Origin: a virus
Length of the DNA stretch: 22,273 bases
Strand: one strand, 5' to 3'
IMG/VR virus record: IMGVR_UViG_3300023179_000554
Location: 1-22,273 of that record
Within the stretch, counting starts at the first letter, position 1; each line of letters starts with the position of its first letter. A program made the translations under genes and the position numbers. This document shows, in pieces, positions 15,180-20,893 of this stretch. The notes under the pieces were generated by a model, which worked only from the letters and a program-made list of their open reading frames with translations, ran no database searches and had not been told where the DNA came from.

Positions 15180-16277
15180 TTATGCGGCGACTAGGTCGAG
15201 GATTTCGCCCGCCTTTCCTTCAAATTCCACGCGATCGGCGGTGAAGGCTATCGAGCGGGCGTATGCGGTCGCCCCCGTTACGATGTCCCAAAGGGTTTCG
15301 ATCGGTCGGCCTTCGTCGAGCATATGCGCGTGCTCGATTCGCTCGCCTATCCTGGGCCCGAACCGTTTCGCGAGAAAGTCGGCGACTTTATCGACCTTGC
15401 TTCGCTGCGCCGTTCGAAGTACGGTCGAAACGTTGTCGGCGCTGGCCTGGGAATATGCCAGCAACGCGGGCGCGACTTGCTCAACGAAGCGATCGGGCGC
15501 AGCTGCAGTATGGCGGATGTTGAGCTCGTCGAGCTCAAGCGCGCCCCATACGATACGGTTCGCGCATACGTAATCAAAAAGAAAGGTTTTTACTTTGAGC
15601 GCGCCTGCGCCGACTTCGCTGTTACTTACAAAAAACCCCCGAGCGAGCGCGCCGGTTTTCCCGTCGCGACGATCAGGCAATTCGATGCGGTTTTCTTCGT
15701 CGGCCAGGAAAACGAACATGTCGCGATCGCCACAATACAACGTTGTGTCTTCTTTGGTTACTTGATCAAGAGGGCGCCCCCATATCCCAGGCACCCGAAA
15801 GTCGCCTGATACACCGTCGCCGAAGCGATCAACGAGCGCATCGATAACTTGCGAATTCCACACTCGACCGTACTTTGGGCCAGTCGCCGCACGCAGCGTG
15901 CGCGGGCCGTGAGCTCCCCCGCCTACTAATAGAACGCCGATATCCTCGGCCTCGCGCTCAACTTGCAAGCCATAATTAACGCAATCAGCCGCGAGGGGCG
16001 CAGGCAACGAGCGAAGGTATCCCCCAGGCGCGCCAGCAAGGCCTGCCAGCTGGCCAAAAGCATGGTGCGAAATCATCGCTAGCCCGCCTTCGCGGGATTC
16101 AATAACTAAGCCCTGGCTATCAATCGGGCGAACCGATAAATCACGCGAGCTCATGACGCGGGCCTTCGATATCGCCCGCTGCGCCTCGGCATGCGCCAGC
16201 ATGTCAAGAAGCGACACGAACCTTTCTTCATCGGGCCTTGTAGCCCATTGCTTGCTTGCTTGTGTGAGTGTACTCAT
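15180..16277 (-). CDS. DUF932-family phage/plasmid protein
   Basis: A 365-aa protein matching the DUF932 pattern of phage and plasmid proteins: N-terminal region with 'SHHAFGQLAGLAGAPGGYLR' (about residues 70-89), a central 'TLYCGDRDMFVFLAD' (about 178-192), 'GFFVSNSEVGAGALKVKTF', then 'FLFDYVCANRIVWGALELDELNIRHT', where the family usually has 'CNNT/R.VWG.......IRHT'. The function of DUF932 is not established; members occur on mobile elements, often near single-strand-annealing or recombination genes, none of which is visible here. Near-family-typical length. It is a single-gene unit with promoter, 5' hairpin and terminator. Ribosome site AAAGGA. Confidence 0.8.
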   Translation of the reverse strand: MSTLTQASKQWATRPDEERFVSLLDMLAHAEAQRAISKARVMSSRDLSVRPIDSQGLVIESREGGLAMISHHAFGQLAGLAGAPGGYLRSLPAPLAADCVNYGLQVEREAEDIGVLLVGGGAHGPRTLRAATGPKYGRVWNSQVIDALVDRFGDGVSGDFRVPGIWGRPLDQVTKEDTTLYCGDRDMFVFLADEENRIELPDRRDGKTGALARGFFVSNSEVGAGALKVKTFLFDYVCANRIVWGALELDELNIRHTAAAPDRFVEQVAPALLAYSQASADNVSTVLRTAQRSKVDKVADFLAKRFGPRIGERIEHAHMLDEGRPIETLWDIVTGATAYARSIAFTADRVEFEGKAGEILDLVAA

Positions 16278-16310
16278 TTTTAAATCCTTTCTTACTTTCT
16301 CAGGGTTTTC

Positions 16311-16366
16311 AGCGCGCCGAATTGCGCGCCAGTCGTCAATATAACTAAAAACTTTTTAAGTTGCAA
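16311..16366 (-). promoter_or_regulatory. Promoter and 5' hairpin of the DUF932-like gene
   Basis: Minus strand: TTGCAA (16361-16366), 17-base spacer, TATATT (16338-16343). The predicted start near 16331 falls at a 6-bp GCGCGC/GCGCGC stem (16311-16330, with a G-U closing pair). AGTAAGAAAGGA and the ATG follow. The -35 overlaps the end of the upstream Cys-rich gene. Confidence 0.75.
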
Positions 16367-17045
16367 GGCCTAAGTCGCCCGCCACGTGATGACGCAATTT
16401 CGAGCCCTGAGGCAACGAAGCCGCGAAGGCGCGCAGGGCCTGGGCGTCATTCGCTGCGCCCTTCGTTCGCGTGCCGTGCCATTGAATGGCAGTCGGACCG
16501 CCCGCCGCATAACATCCGCCGCCCTTTCCGATTTTCGCCTTGCTAGCCCCATGGGCGACGAAAACAACAACATAATCGCGCTCGGCCCTGGCGCATAGTG
16601 GGCGGTCGCCTCCGCAGTTATCGCACGTGAAATTATCGGCGAGCTCGGCGGGGCAACGTATAAAGCGAATGCCCCCATGCTTCGCGGGCCAGCTGGTCGC
16701 CGTATCAGCTGGCGCAACGTATACAGCGGGCCTCCCAAGCTTTACAGCGCGCAAGGCCTCGCCGACTGTATCGCATGATGCATTGATAACAGTTTCGCCC
16801 TCGGCCCATTGTGGCAGTAGTGAGGCGTCGAAATGCGAATAGGTCCAGGCGATACCCCCAGCTGGCACGGCCTCGCGCAGGGCGTCAAGATAATCGCCGT
16901 CAATTAGGTCGCCGCCTTTTTCGCCTTTCGGATGCAAGGCGCACGTGCTAGGGCACGTTGCATAGGTTTCGTGAACGCCCGCCCTATATGTAACGGCGAT
17001 CGGCCCGGTTTTCCGATTCGCTGATTTTGCTACGGTCTTTAACAT
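16356..17045 (-). CDS. Cys-rich phage protein, possible metal/Fe-S binder
   Basis: A 229-aa protein with clustered cysteines: 'ATCPSTCALHP' (C31, C35), 'RCPAE' (C131), 'FTCDNCGGDRPLCAR' (C141, C144, C151) and 'GGGCYA' (C178). Arrangements like CPSTC ... C-x2-C ... C occur in a phage family sometimes labelled DUF7227, thought to bind a metal or Fe-S cluster; I am only moderately sure of membership. 'WTYSHFD' and 'VVVFVAHG' look like core strands. The frame starts with a GTG at 17063, but that codon lies in the ribosome site; ATG 17045 has AGAAAGGA at the right distance. It has its own promoter and 5' hairpin, and its end overlaps the next promoter. No enzymatic activity can be named. Confidence 0.6.
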   Translation of the reverse strand: MLKTVAKSANRKTGPIAVTYRAGVHETYATCPSTCALHPKGEKGGDLIDGDYLDALREAVPAGGIAWTYSHFDASLLPQWAEGETVINASCDTVGEALRAVKLGRPAVYVAPADTATSWPAKHGGIRFIRCPAELADNFTCDNCGGDRPLCARAERDYVVVFVAHGASKAKIGKGGGCYAAGGPTAIQWHGTRTKGAANDAQALRAFAASLPQGSKLRHHVAGDLGLAT

Positions 17046-17068
17046 GGTCGAATCCTTTCTCACTGTAT

Positions 17069-17120
17069 CCCTGGCACGTCGCCAGGGCTAAAAGTATACA
17101 CATAGAATTTTATTCTGCAA
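17069..17120 (-). promoter_or_regulatory. Promoter and 5' hairpin of the Cys-rich gene
   Basis: Minus strand: TTGCAG (17115-17120), 16-base spacer, TATACT (17093-17098) within TGTGTATACTTTT. The predicted start near 17086 coincides with a perfect 7-bp stem CCCTGGC/GCCAGGG (17069-17087, 5-base loop), followed by GATACAGTGAGAAAGGA and the ATG. Confidence 0.8.
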
Positions 17121-17122
17121 GT

Positions 17123-17143
17123 AAAAAGGGCCCCGAAGGGCCC
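17123..17143 (-). terminator. Rho-independent terminator of the 9-residue-repeat gene
   Basis: Minus strand: GGGCCC-UUCG-GGGCCC followed by five U. It lies 24 bases after the stop codon and just ahead of the next promoter. Confidence 0.92.
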
Positions 17144-17166
17144 AGGCAACGAGCGAGCAAGTCGCC

Positions 17167-17538
17167 TTATAAACTGCGCAGCATCATGCGGATTTCTTCG
17201 CGAATTTTCTCGCTTAAGTCGAGCGCTGAAGCGATCGAGTCCAAATCGATTTCGCTCGCAACGTCGCATAGGTCAATTTCACTGTAAAGCGAGCCATAAT
17301 CGATTTCGCCGCCGAGCTCGGAATAGTCCAGCTGGCCCGCGATTTCGGCATAGTCCAGCTGGCCCGCCAGGGCATCGGCAAGCCTCCGATAATCAAGCTC
17401 GCCAGCGAGCGCTGCCGGATCGAACGCTGGCTTGCTTTCTTGTTGCTGCGCAAGCTTCGCCAGCACTTTGTCGGCAACGTCCGAAACAAGCTTGTCGTAA
17501 AACCCGCCTACTAATGACAACATCGCTGATTGATCCAT
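17167..17538 (-). CDS. Tandem 9-residue-repeat protein
   Basis: A 123-aa acidic protein. Residues 1-50 contain a helix ('GGFYDKLVSDVADKVLAKL'). Then come about seven copies of a nine-residue unit with consensus A-G-x-(L/I)-D-(Y/L)-x-x-(L/I/V): AGELDYRRL, a four-residue insert, AGQLDYAEI, AGQLDYSEL, GGEIDYGSL, YSEIDLCDV, ASEIDLDSI, ASALDLSEK. The end is a basic helix. The spacing would put an Asp and a hydrophobic face at regular steps, suggesting a short solenoid or extended binding rod. Similar repeats occur in small phage proteins of unknown role. The frame opens further upstream to 17592, but ATG 17538 has AGGAGAAAG in place. No function can be assigned. Confidence 0.65.
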   Translation of the reverse strand: MDQSAMLSLVGGFYDKLVSDVADKVLAKLAQQQESKPAFDPAALAGELDYRRLADALAGQLDYAEIAGQLDYSELGGEIDYGSLYSEIDLCDVASEIDLDSIASALDLSEKIREEIRMMLRSL

Positions 17539-17559
17539 TTCTACTTTCTCCTGTATGAG

Positions 17560-17611
17560 CTGATCGGCGATCAGTTGTTGAAAAGTATACACATAAAAAT
17601 AAACTTTGCAA
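17560..17611 (-). promoter_or_regulatory. Promoter and 5' hairpin of the 9-residue-repeat gene
   Basis: Minus strand: TTGCAA (17606-17611), 16-base spacer, TATACT (17584-17589) in TGTGTATACTTTT. The predicted start is near 17577; CTGATC-GCC-GATCAG (17560-17574) follows, then CATACAGGAGAAAGTAG and the ATG. The -35 begins right at the end of the 30-aa ORF. Confidence 0.8.
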
Positions 17612-17704
17612 CTAGCGTTTTTTACGGTCCCCGGCTAGGGCCCGCAATATGCTCATGATGACAAAGTTACGAAACAGTTGCTTAAGGGCGTCCCATTTAC
17701 TCAT
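17612..17704 (-). CDS. 30-aa basic small protein
   Basis: A short ORF starting MSKWDALKQLFRNFVIMSIL and ending GDRKKR: an amphipathic or hydrophobic helix with a basic tail, a possible peripheral membrane peptide. ATG 17704 has AAGGA six bases before it, and it begins seven bases after the 50-aa gene, so it fits as the last gene of a three-gene unit. No family recognised. Confidence 0.45.
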   Translation of the reverse strand: MSKWDALKQLFRNFVIMSILRALAGDRKKR

Positions 17705-17710
17705 GATCCT

Positions 17711-17863
17711 TCAGCCCTTCACAATCACGTAAGAGCCCCACTGGTCCTGATAAGGCCATTCGTTTGTCTTCATCTCGGCTTCGCTGCGGTCCTTAGCAAT
17801 GACAGTAACTACATAAGAAACCCCGGTGAGCCGATGCACCATCTTGATTTGAAAAGATTTCAT
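17711..17863 (-). CDS. 50-aa small protein
   Basis: A short ORF starting MKSFQIKMVHRLTGVSYVV and ending SYVIVKG. It looks like a compact beta-alpha-beta mini-domain ('VVTVIAKDRSEAEMKTNEWP' in the middle). The ATG overlaps the stop of the 221-aa gene (ATGA), with AAGGA upstream in that gene, so it is probably translated by coupling. I do not recognise the family. Confidence 0.6.
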   Translation of the reverse strand: MKSFQIKMVHRLTGVSYVVTVIAKDRSEAEMKTNEWPYQDQWGSYVIVKG

Positions 17864-18525
17864 GGCCGACCATCCTTTCCAATCCAACCCATGCCCGCGT
17901 AATCGCTAGGATCCTCGTGCGCCGGTTCCTCCTTTTCCCAACTTTGGATCTCCCATTCGCCAATTCTTAAGCTTCCGACATTGCATTCTTCCGCAAAGGC
18001 CTTAAAGGACTCTGCTACATCCTCCGGTATGCCTGGATAGGTACAGTTTTGACCCTTGTTATCTTCATCATGCTGCCAGCCAAACCAGTAGTAATAATCA
18101 CCCCCTGGAACAGTCCCATCAGATAAATTGACCAGATAGGTTTCAACCCAGGCTAAACGTTCGCTGGTGTACTGATGAATGCTATATCCAAAATAGGTCG
18201 CATTCTCCCTGCGGTTGGTTTCGGCCATTCCCCAGGCCTTATCAATGGCCCTGCGAATACCATCGAGTGACCAACTTTTTGAAGTAATCGCAGCTGATCC
18301 CTCCGTATCAAAATCATCAAATACGGAAACTTCAACCCTGATCAACTCAGCGTTGACGCTAGAAATTCTCGCGCTGGCAATCTCTTTCTTAGAAGTGTAC
18401 CAACCCGTATCAAACGGAACATGCTCAGCAAGTACTTCCTCAAGTTCTTTTTCACCTTCGGGATACCAATCATGAAGGCCCCAATGTGCGCCATCTTTAC
18501 CTTCAAAACCCGTTAACTTTTTCAT
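17860..18525 (-). CDS. Protein of unknown function, 221 aa
   Basis: An acidic, aromatic-rich protein (many W and Y) with no membrane segment. Visible segments are 'DGAHWGLHDWYPEGEKELEE' near the N-terminus, 'EVSVFDDFDTEGSAAITSKS' near residue 68, and 'GGDYYYWFGWQHDEDN' around 142-157. It reads like a soluble globular protein, perhaps a small phage accessory protein. It has a strong ribosome site (AAAGGAG) and a sigma70-type promoter, and heads a unit with the 50- and 30-aa genes. The N-terminal pattern (H/W-rich, then E-rich) does not match a family I can name. Confidence 0.6.
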   Translation of the reverse strand: MKKLTGFEGKDGAHWGLHDWYPEGEKELEEVLAEHVPFDTGWYTSKKEIASARISSVNAELIRVEVSVFDDFDTEGSAAITSKSWSLDGIRRAIDKAWGMAETNRRENATYFGYSIHQYTSERLAWVETYLVNLSDGTVPGGDYYYWFGWQHDEDNKGQNCTYPGIPEDVAESFKAFAEECNVGSLRIGEWEIQSWEKEEPAHEDPSDYAGMGWIGKDGRP

Positions 18526-18558
18526 CGCTCTTTCTCCTTTCTGGTTAGCGAAGGTTTA

Positions 18559-18586
18559 ATCATACACTTTTCAAAAACTCTTGCAA
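18559..18586 (-). promoter_or_regulatory. Promoter of the 221-aa gene unit
   Basis: Minus strand: TTGCAA (18581-18586), 16-base spacer, TATGAT (18559-18564). It overlaps the end of the VRR-NUC gene. It shares -35, spacing and a GTG before the -10 with the moron promoters, but no stem-loop is evident at its 5' end. Confidence 0.75.
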
Positions 18587-18982
18587 CCCCTGGGCATCAC
18601 CGAGCGTCCAGTGCATCCAGGCCTTGACAGACAGGCCTTTTTGAGCCACTTCAACAACCTGCCCTGCTTGATACGCATACACAACACTATCCAACGCTCT
18701 AAAAACCTCTTTGGGCCAATGTTGAACCAACAAATAAACAGGAACTCCAGCCCGAGCCGCACGATCCGCAAAAGCCACTTGATGGGGCGACAGTGCAACC
18801 TTCGCCCCTGCGCGTACAACCTTCAGTTCAACGAGGACTATCTTCCCCCGCTCCATGATCAACAGATCCGGCATCCCCAGCGGTTGCTTGGCTTCGATCC
18901 TCAGCCAACCGACGCAGGACGCCTGTTCGAGGTGTATACGAAGTACGTTGTACAAGGCCTTTTCTAACTTTTTCCGCATCAT
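18560..18982 (-). CDS. VRR-NUC-type PD-(D/E)xK nuclease
   Basis: A 140-aa protein with the VRR-NUC nuclease signature: 'GMPDLLIMERGKIVLVELK' gives P38-D39 ... E52-x-K54, the metal-binding PD-(D/E)xK core; 'LSPHQVAFADRAARAGVPVY' (Q68) is the usual following helix and strand. The single-domain length is normal. Phage VRR-NUC enzymes are thought to act on branched DNA during replication or packaging. ATG 18982 (and 18979) is preceded by AGGAGATGA. Its first 155 bases overlap the end of the terminase-small-subunit candidate in another frame, which is unusually long. It is the last of three overlapping minus-strand genes. Confidence 0.85.
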   Translation of the reverse strand: MMRKKLEKALYNVLRIHLEQASCVGWLRIEAKQPLGMPDLLIMERGKIVLVELKVVRAGAKVALSPHQVAFADRAARAGVPVYLLVQHWPKEVFRALDSVVYAYQAGQVVEVAQKGLSVKAWMHWTLGDAQGLQEFLKSV

Positions 18983-19619
18983 TCATCTCCTGGATCCATT
19001 CTGCTTGGACATCAACCGTCTTAGCCTCCTGCCCGTACAGGTTATGTAGCTCTTCAAGCTTTTTCAAAACCTCTTCTTTCGACATTGAGTCGATCGTGCC
19101 GACCCGAATCTCTTTACGCTCCACGTAAATGGTCCCTAGAGCCTGTCCACGGCGATATTCAGCCGCGACCGCAGCTGAGTATGCCCCTGCCTGCAACGCC
19201 GCGTCTCGGATCCTTTGAAGGTCCTTCATATGCCTTTCAAAAGTGGTCCCGTGTTTTACCGCAAGCTCTTTTCGCAGCTCCTGGATCGCGGCCACAATGT
19301 GAGGCGACCTGTGCGGGTCCGTGAGCCGTCGTCCCCAATACTCTAGGTTGGTCTCTTTATACCCCGCACGGCGAGCCGCCTCTTTCAAGGTCACTTCACC
19401 GTCGCCGGTCACAAACTCCTTTACAAAGGTCCACTCTTGCTTGGTCAGGACCTTTTTCTTGATCTTCTCCGGCATCGGCGTCGTGATCCGTGATTCAACG
19501 ACCTCGGGCCTCATTGCTGGAATTTGGTTAAGCAACGGCTGTTGTTTCGCAATTCCTAGTGGCGGTGCAACATCTTTCAAATCAACCTGTTCATCTTCAG
19601 TTACGCGATCCTTCGACAT
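18828..19619 (-). CDS. Terminase small subunit candidate
   Basis: A 263-aa protein. Residues about 57-97 form a helix-turn-helix of the terminase-small-subunit type: 'LTKQEWTFVKEFVTGDGEVT', then 'LKEAARRAGYKETNLEYWGR', followed by a long helical region ('HIVAAIQELRKELAVKHGTT', then 'RIRDAALQAGAYSAAVAAEY') suited to ring assembly, and 'SKEEVLKKLEELHNLYG'. These recognise pac or cos DNA and recruit TerL. ATG 19619 has GGGGAG upstream; the frame also has a GTG at 19625. Its last 51 codons (from residue 213) overlap the VRR-NUC gene and look low in complexity. It is unusual in lying far from terL. Confidence 0.72.
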   Translation of the reverse strand: MSKDRVTEDEQVDLKDVAPPLGIAKQQPLLNQIPAMRPEVVESRITTPMPEKIKKKVLTKQEWTFVKEFVTGDGEVTLKEAARRAGYKETNLEYWGRRLTDPHRSPHIVAAIQELRKELAVKHGTTFERHMKDLQRIRDAALQAGAYSAAVAAEYRRGQALGTIYVERKEIRVGTIDSMSKEEVLKKLEELHNLYGQEAKTVDVQAEWIQEMNDAEKVRKGLVQRTSYTPRTGVLRRLAEDRSQATAGDAGSVDHGAGEDSPR

Positions 19620-19858
19620 ACCCACTCCCCATCTGCACGTTGCCTGACAGAAAACCGTCTTCCGGCATGTCTACTATAAAACGACTGTAGGGCCGACCTC
19701 ACCCCTCGGGCCTCGGTCACCGAGTAAACAACAAAAAAGTCCCCCACAAGCATTTTTTGAAAGGGGTACGACACTCTTCCCGTCGCTCTTTTCTCCAGGC
19801 CCCAGTTTCGGGGCTTAATCCCAGGCAACCGAATCTCTGCATCCCGTGCTTTACTCAC
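19601..19858 (-). CDS. 85-aa phage protein, DUF7303-like pattern
   Basis: An 85-aa basic protein with 'RVSYPFQKMLVGDFFVVYS' followed by 'SALQSFYSRHAGRRFSVRQR' and 'GEWVCRRIA'. Short phage proteins with 'YPF..M.VGD.F' then 'S......GR.F..R' are common and may bind nucleic acid; function is not established. Start GTG 19858, since the nearby ATG opens only a five-codon frame; GGAG lies about ten bases upstream. Its end overlaps the start of the small-terminase gene by 19 bases, so the three minus genes here form a compact unit. Confidence 0.55.
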   Translation of the reverse strand: MSKARDAEIRLPGIKPRNWGLEKRATGRVSYPFQKMLVGDFFVVYSVTEARGVRSALQSFYSRHAGRRFSVRQRADGEWVCRRIA

Positions 19859-19894
19859 CGTTCATCTCCTGTTTTTGACCGTTCAACCATTTTC

Positions 19895-20463
19895 ATTACG
19901 TCCATCCCAAATTTTTAATTAAGGCACACTTCTAGCTTTTTCATTTTTTTTTTTTTTTTTTTTCGTGAAAGTGATGTCATATAACGTAATGTGCTCAAAC
20001 ACCCTGTAAATAAAGGACTCCCAGTATGACACATACTATTACGTATGTCTATAACAGACGTAATATCCATTTTTGACGTAATAAACGTTCACTTTACCTT
20101 ATAGACATACTAATGCACTACCCATTACTGTAATGAAAAAATAGACGTAATCCAGGAACCCAATAACTACAGGGGTTCTTACGGCATTACGTCTATTACG
20201 TCACTTTGAAAAAAAAAAAAAAAAAAAATTTCAAACGTGGAAAGTTCACCTTATAGGTGTTTCAAAGTAATCTCCCCGAGCCTTGATCCTTTCTCCCATC
20301 TCCTTTCTCTCATCTCCTTCCTGTTTTAATCACACACTTTCATTACGTCTAAAAACTCACTCCTACCGTTTATCCGTCTTTTTATACCGTCTGTCTTCTG
20401 CCCTTAATGAACCGCAGACCTTTTGTGTAATTCCGTCATCATATAAAGCATCGTTGACGTAAT
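19895..20463. repeat. Array of ten GACGTAAT-type octamers
   Basis: Eight exact GACGTAAT/ATTACGTC copies at 19895, 20057, 20075, 20144, 20186, 20195, 20342 and 20456, and two one-base variants at 19983 and 20038, in both orientations. Most lie in non-coding DNA; the last is within the end of the 78-aa gene. A single octamer is expected about once per 30 kb on two strands, so this is strongly non-random. Likely sites for a phage-coded DNA-binding protein. Confidence 0.85.
19944..20228. repeat. Inverted-arm region bounded by T20 and A20, candidate origin
   Basis: Twenty T (19944-19963) and twenty A (20209-20228) face each other. Inside, the left arm (to about 20024) and the right arm (from about 20152) are imperfect inverted copies: both read AAAGTGA(T/C)GT(C/A)AT, then ACGTAATG, then CCCTGTA, and near the ends TCC(C/T)(A/G)G. 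A third, perfect 12-bp inverted pair, GTATGTCTATAA and TTATAGACATAC, lies at 20043-20054 and 20099-20110. No gene is supportable between 19859 and 20403. Origin, operator or transposon-like end are all possible. Confidence 0.75.
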
Positions 20464-20640
20464 GCGTTCTCCAAAAGTCACTTCCCTGATCTCTTCCATC
20501 TCCTCTTCCGAGATCGGTGGTCCGAGAAGCGTGAGCACACGTCCATTCGCCAAATGCACATACACCACCTGAATCAGGTCGTCTGGATTTAAACCCGCTG
20601 CAATTGCTGGATTGATCCTCATTAGCTCTTCCCACCTCAT
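20404..20640 (-). CDS. 78-aa protein translated with the zinc-ribbon gene
   Basis: A small acidic protein starting 'MRWEELMRINPAIAAGLNPD', followed by a beta strand pair ('LIQVVYVHLANGRVLTLL') and a C-terminal helix ('ISEEEMEEIREVTFGERI'). ATG 20640 overlaps the TGA of the zinc-ribbon gene (ATGA), with AAGGGAAA upstream; this is why I start here and not at the in-frame 20703. No family recognised. The coupled translation suggests the two products act together. Confidence 0.6.
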   Translation of the reverse strand: MRWEELMRINPAIAAGLNPDDLIQVVYVHLANGRVLTLLGPPISEEEMEEIREVTFGERITSTMLYMMTELHKRSAVH

Positions 20641-20822
20641 GATTTTTCCCTTATGACGGGAGAAAACTCCCGCGTTGTGAAACGTTGATCGCAATGCGTA
20701 CATACGCGCTTGCGTTCCATGTAGAACCGTCGTCTTACATCATCGAAAAACCTACGTGTGTCTATCACTCTTGTTGGGTAACCATCCGTTGTTTTAGGGT
20801 CAACGCAGTATGGACAAATCAT
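20637..20822 (-). CDS. NrdR-like zinc-ribbon protein without ATP-cone
   Basis: A 61-aa protein with four cysteines as two C-x2-C knuckles: 'MICPYCVD' and 'RVCTHCDQRFTTRE', joined by 'TRVIDTRRFFDDVRRRFYMERK'. This matches the zinc-ribbon of NrdR (CPxC ... V-DSR ... RRRR-C--C--RFTT-E), the repressor of ribonucleotide reductase genes, but the ATP-cone that follows in NrdR (about 90 residues) is absent. It may bind DNA or interfere with host NrdR. ATG 20822 has AAGG eight bases before; the frame could also begin at GTG 20831. Confidence 0.7.
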   Translation of the reverse strand: MICPYCVDPKTTDGYPTRVIDTRRFFDDVRRRFYMERKRVCTHCDQRFTTREFSPVIREKS

Positions 20823-20856
20823 AAGTTGCACCTTAATGAAATTTTTTTATCACTGT

Positions 20857-20864
20857 GTTATAAC
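20857..20864. promoter_or_regulatory. Shared palindromic -10 for divergent genes
   Basis: GTTATAAC is an exact palindrome placed between the divergent zinc-ribbon and phosphoesterase genes, and reads TATAAC in both directions. Starts predicted on each strand leave leaders of about 22 and 28 bases. No convincing -35 boxes are seen, so this is a suggestion. Confidence 0.4.
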
Positions 20865-20893
20865 CCGCACGTCTTCTAAAATTCGGAGCGATC

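Noticed and set aside
16340-16366. Terminator after the Cys-rich gene
   Set aside because: AACTT-AAA-AAGTT then TTT is only a 5-bp AT stem and coincides with the spacer of the next promoter.
19944-19963. Homopolymers as ordinary terminator tails
   Set aside because: Neither 20-base tract is preceded by a GC-rich stem on the relevant strand; the facing arms give a better description, although sequencing error in homopolymer length remains possible.
20363-20635. Minus-strand 90-codon frame overlapping the 78-aa gene
   Set aside because: Different frame from the coupled 78-aa gene, no ribosome site, composition typical of a shadow frame.
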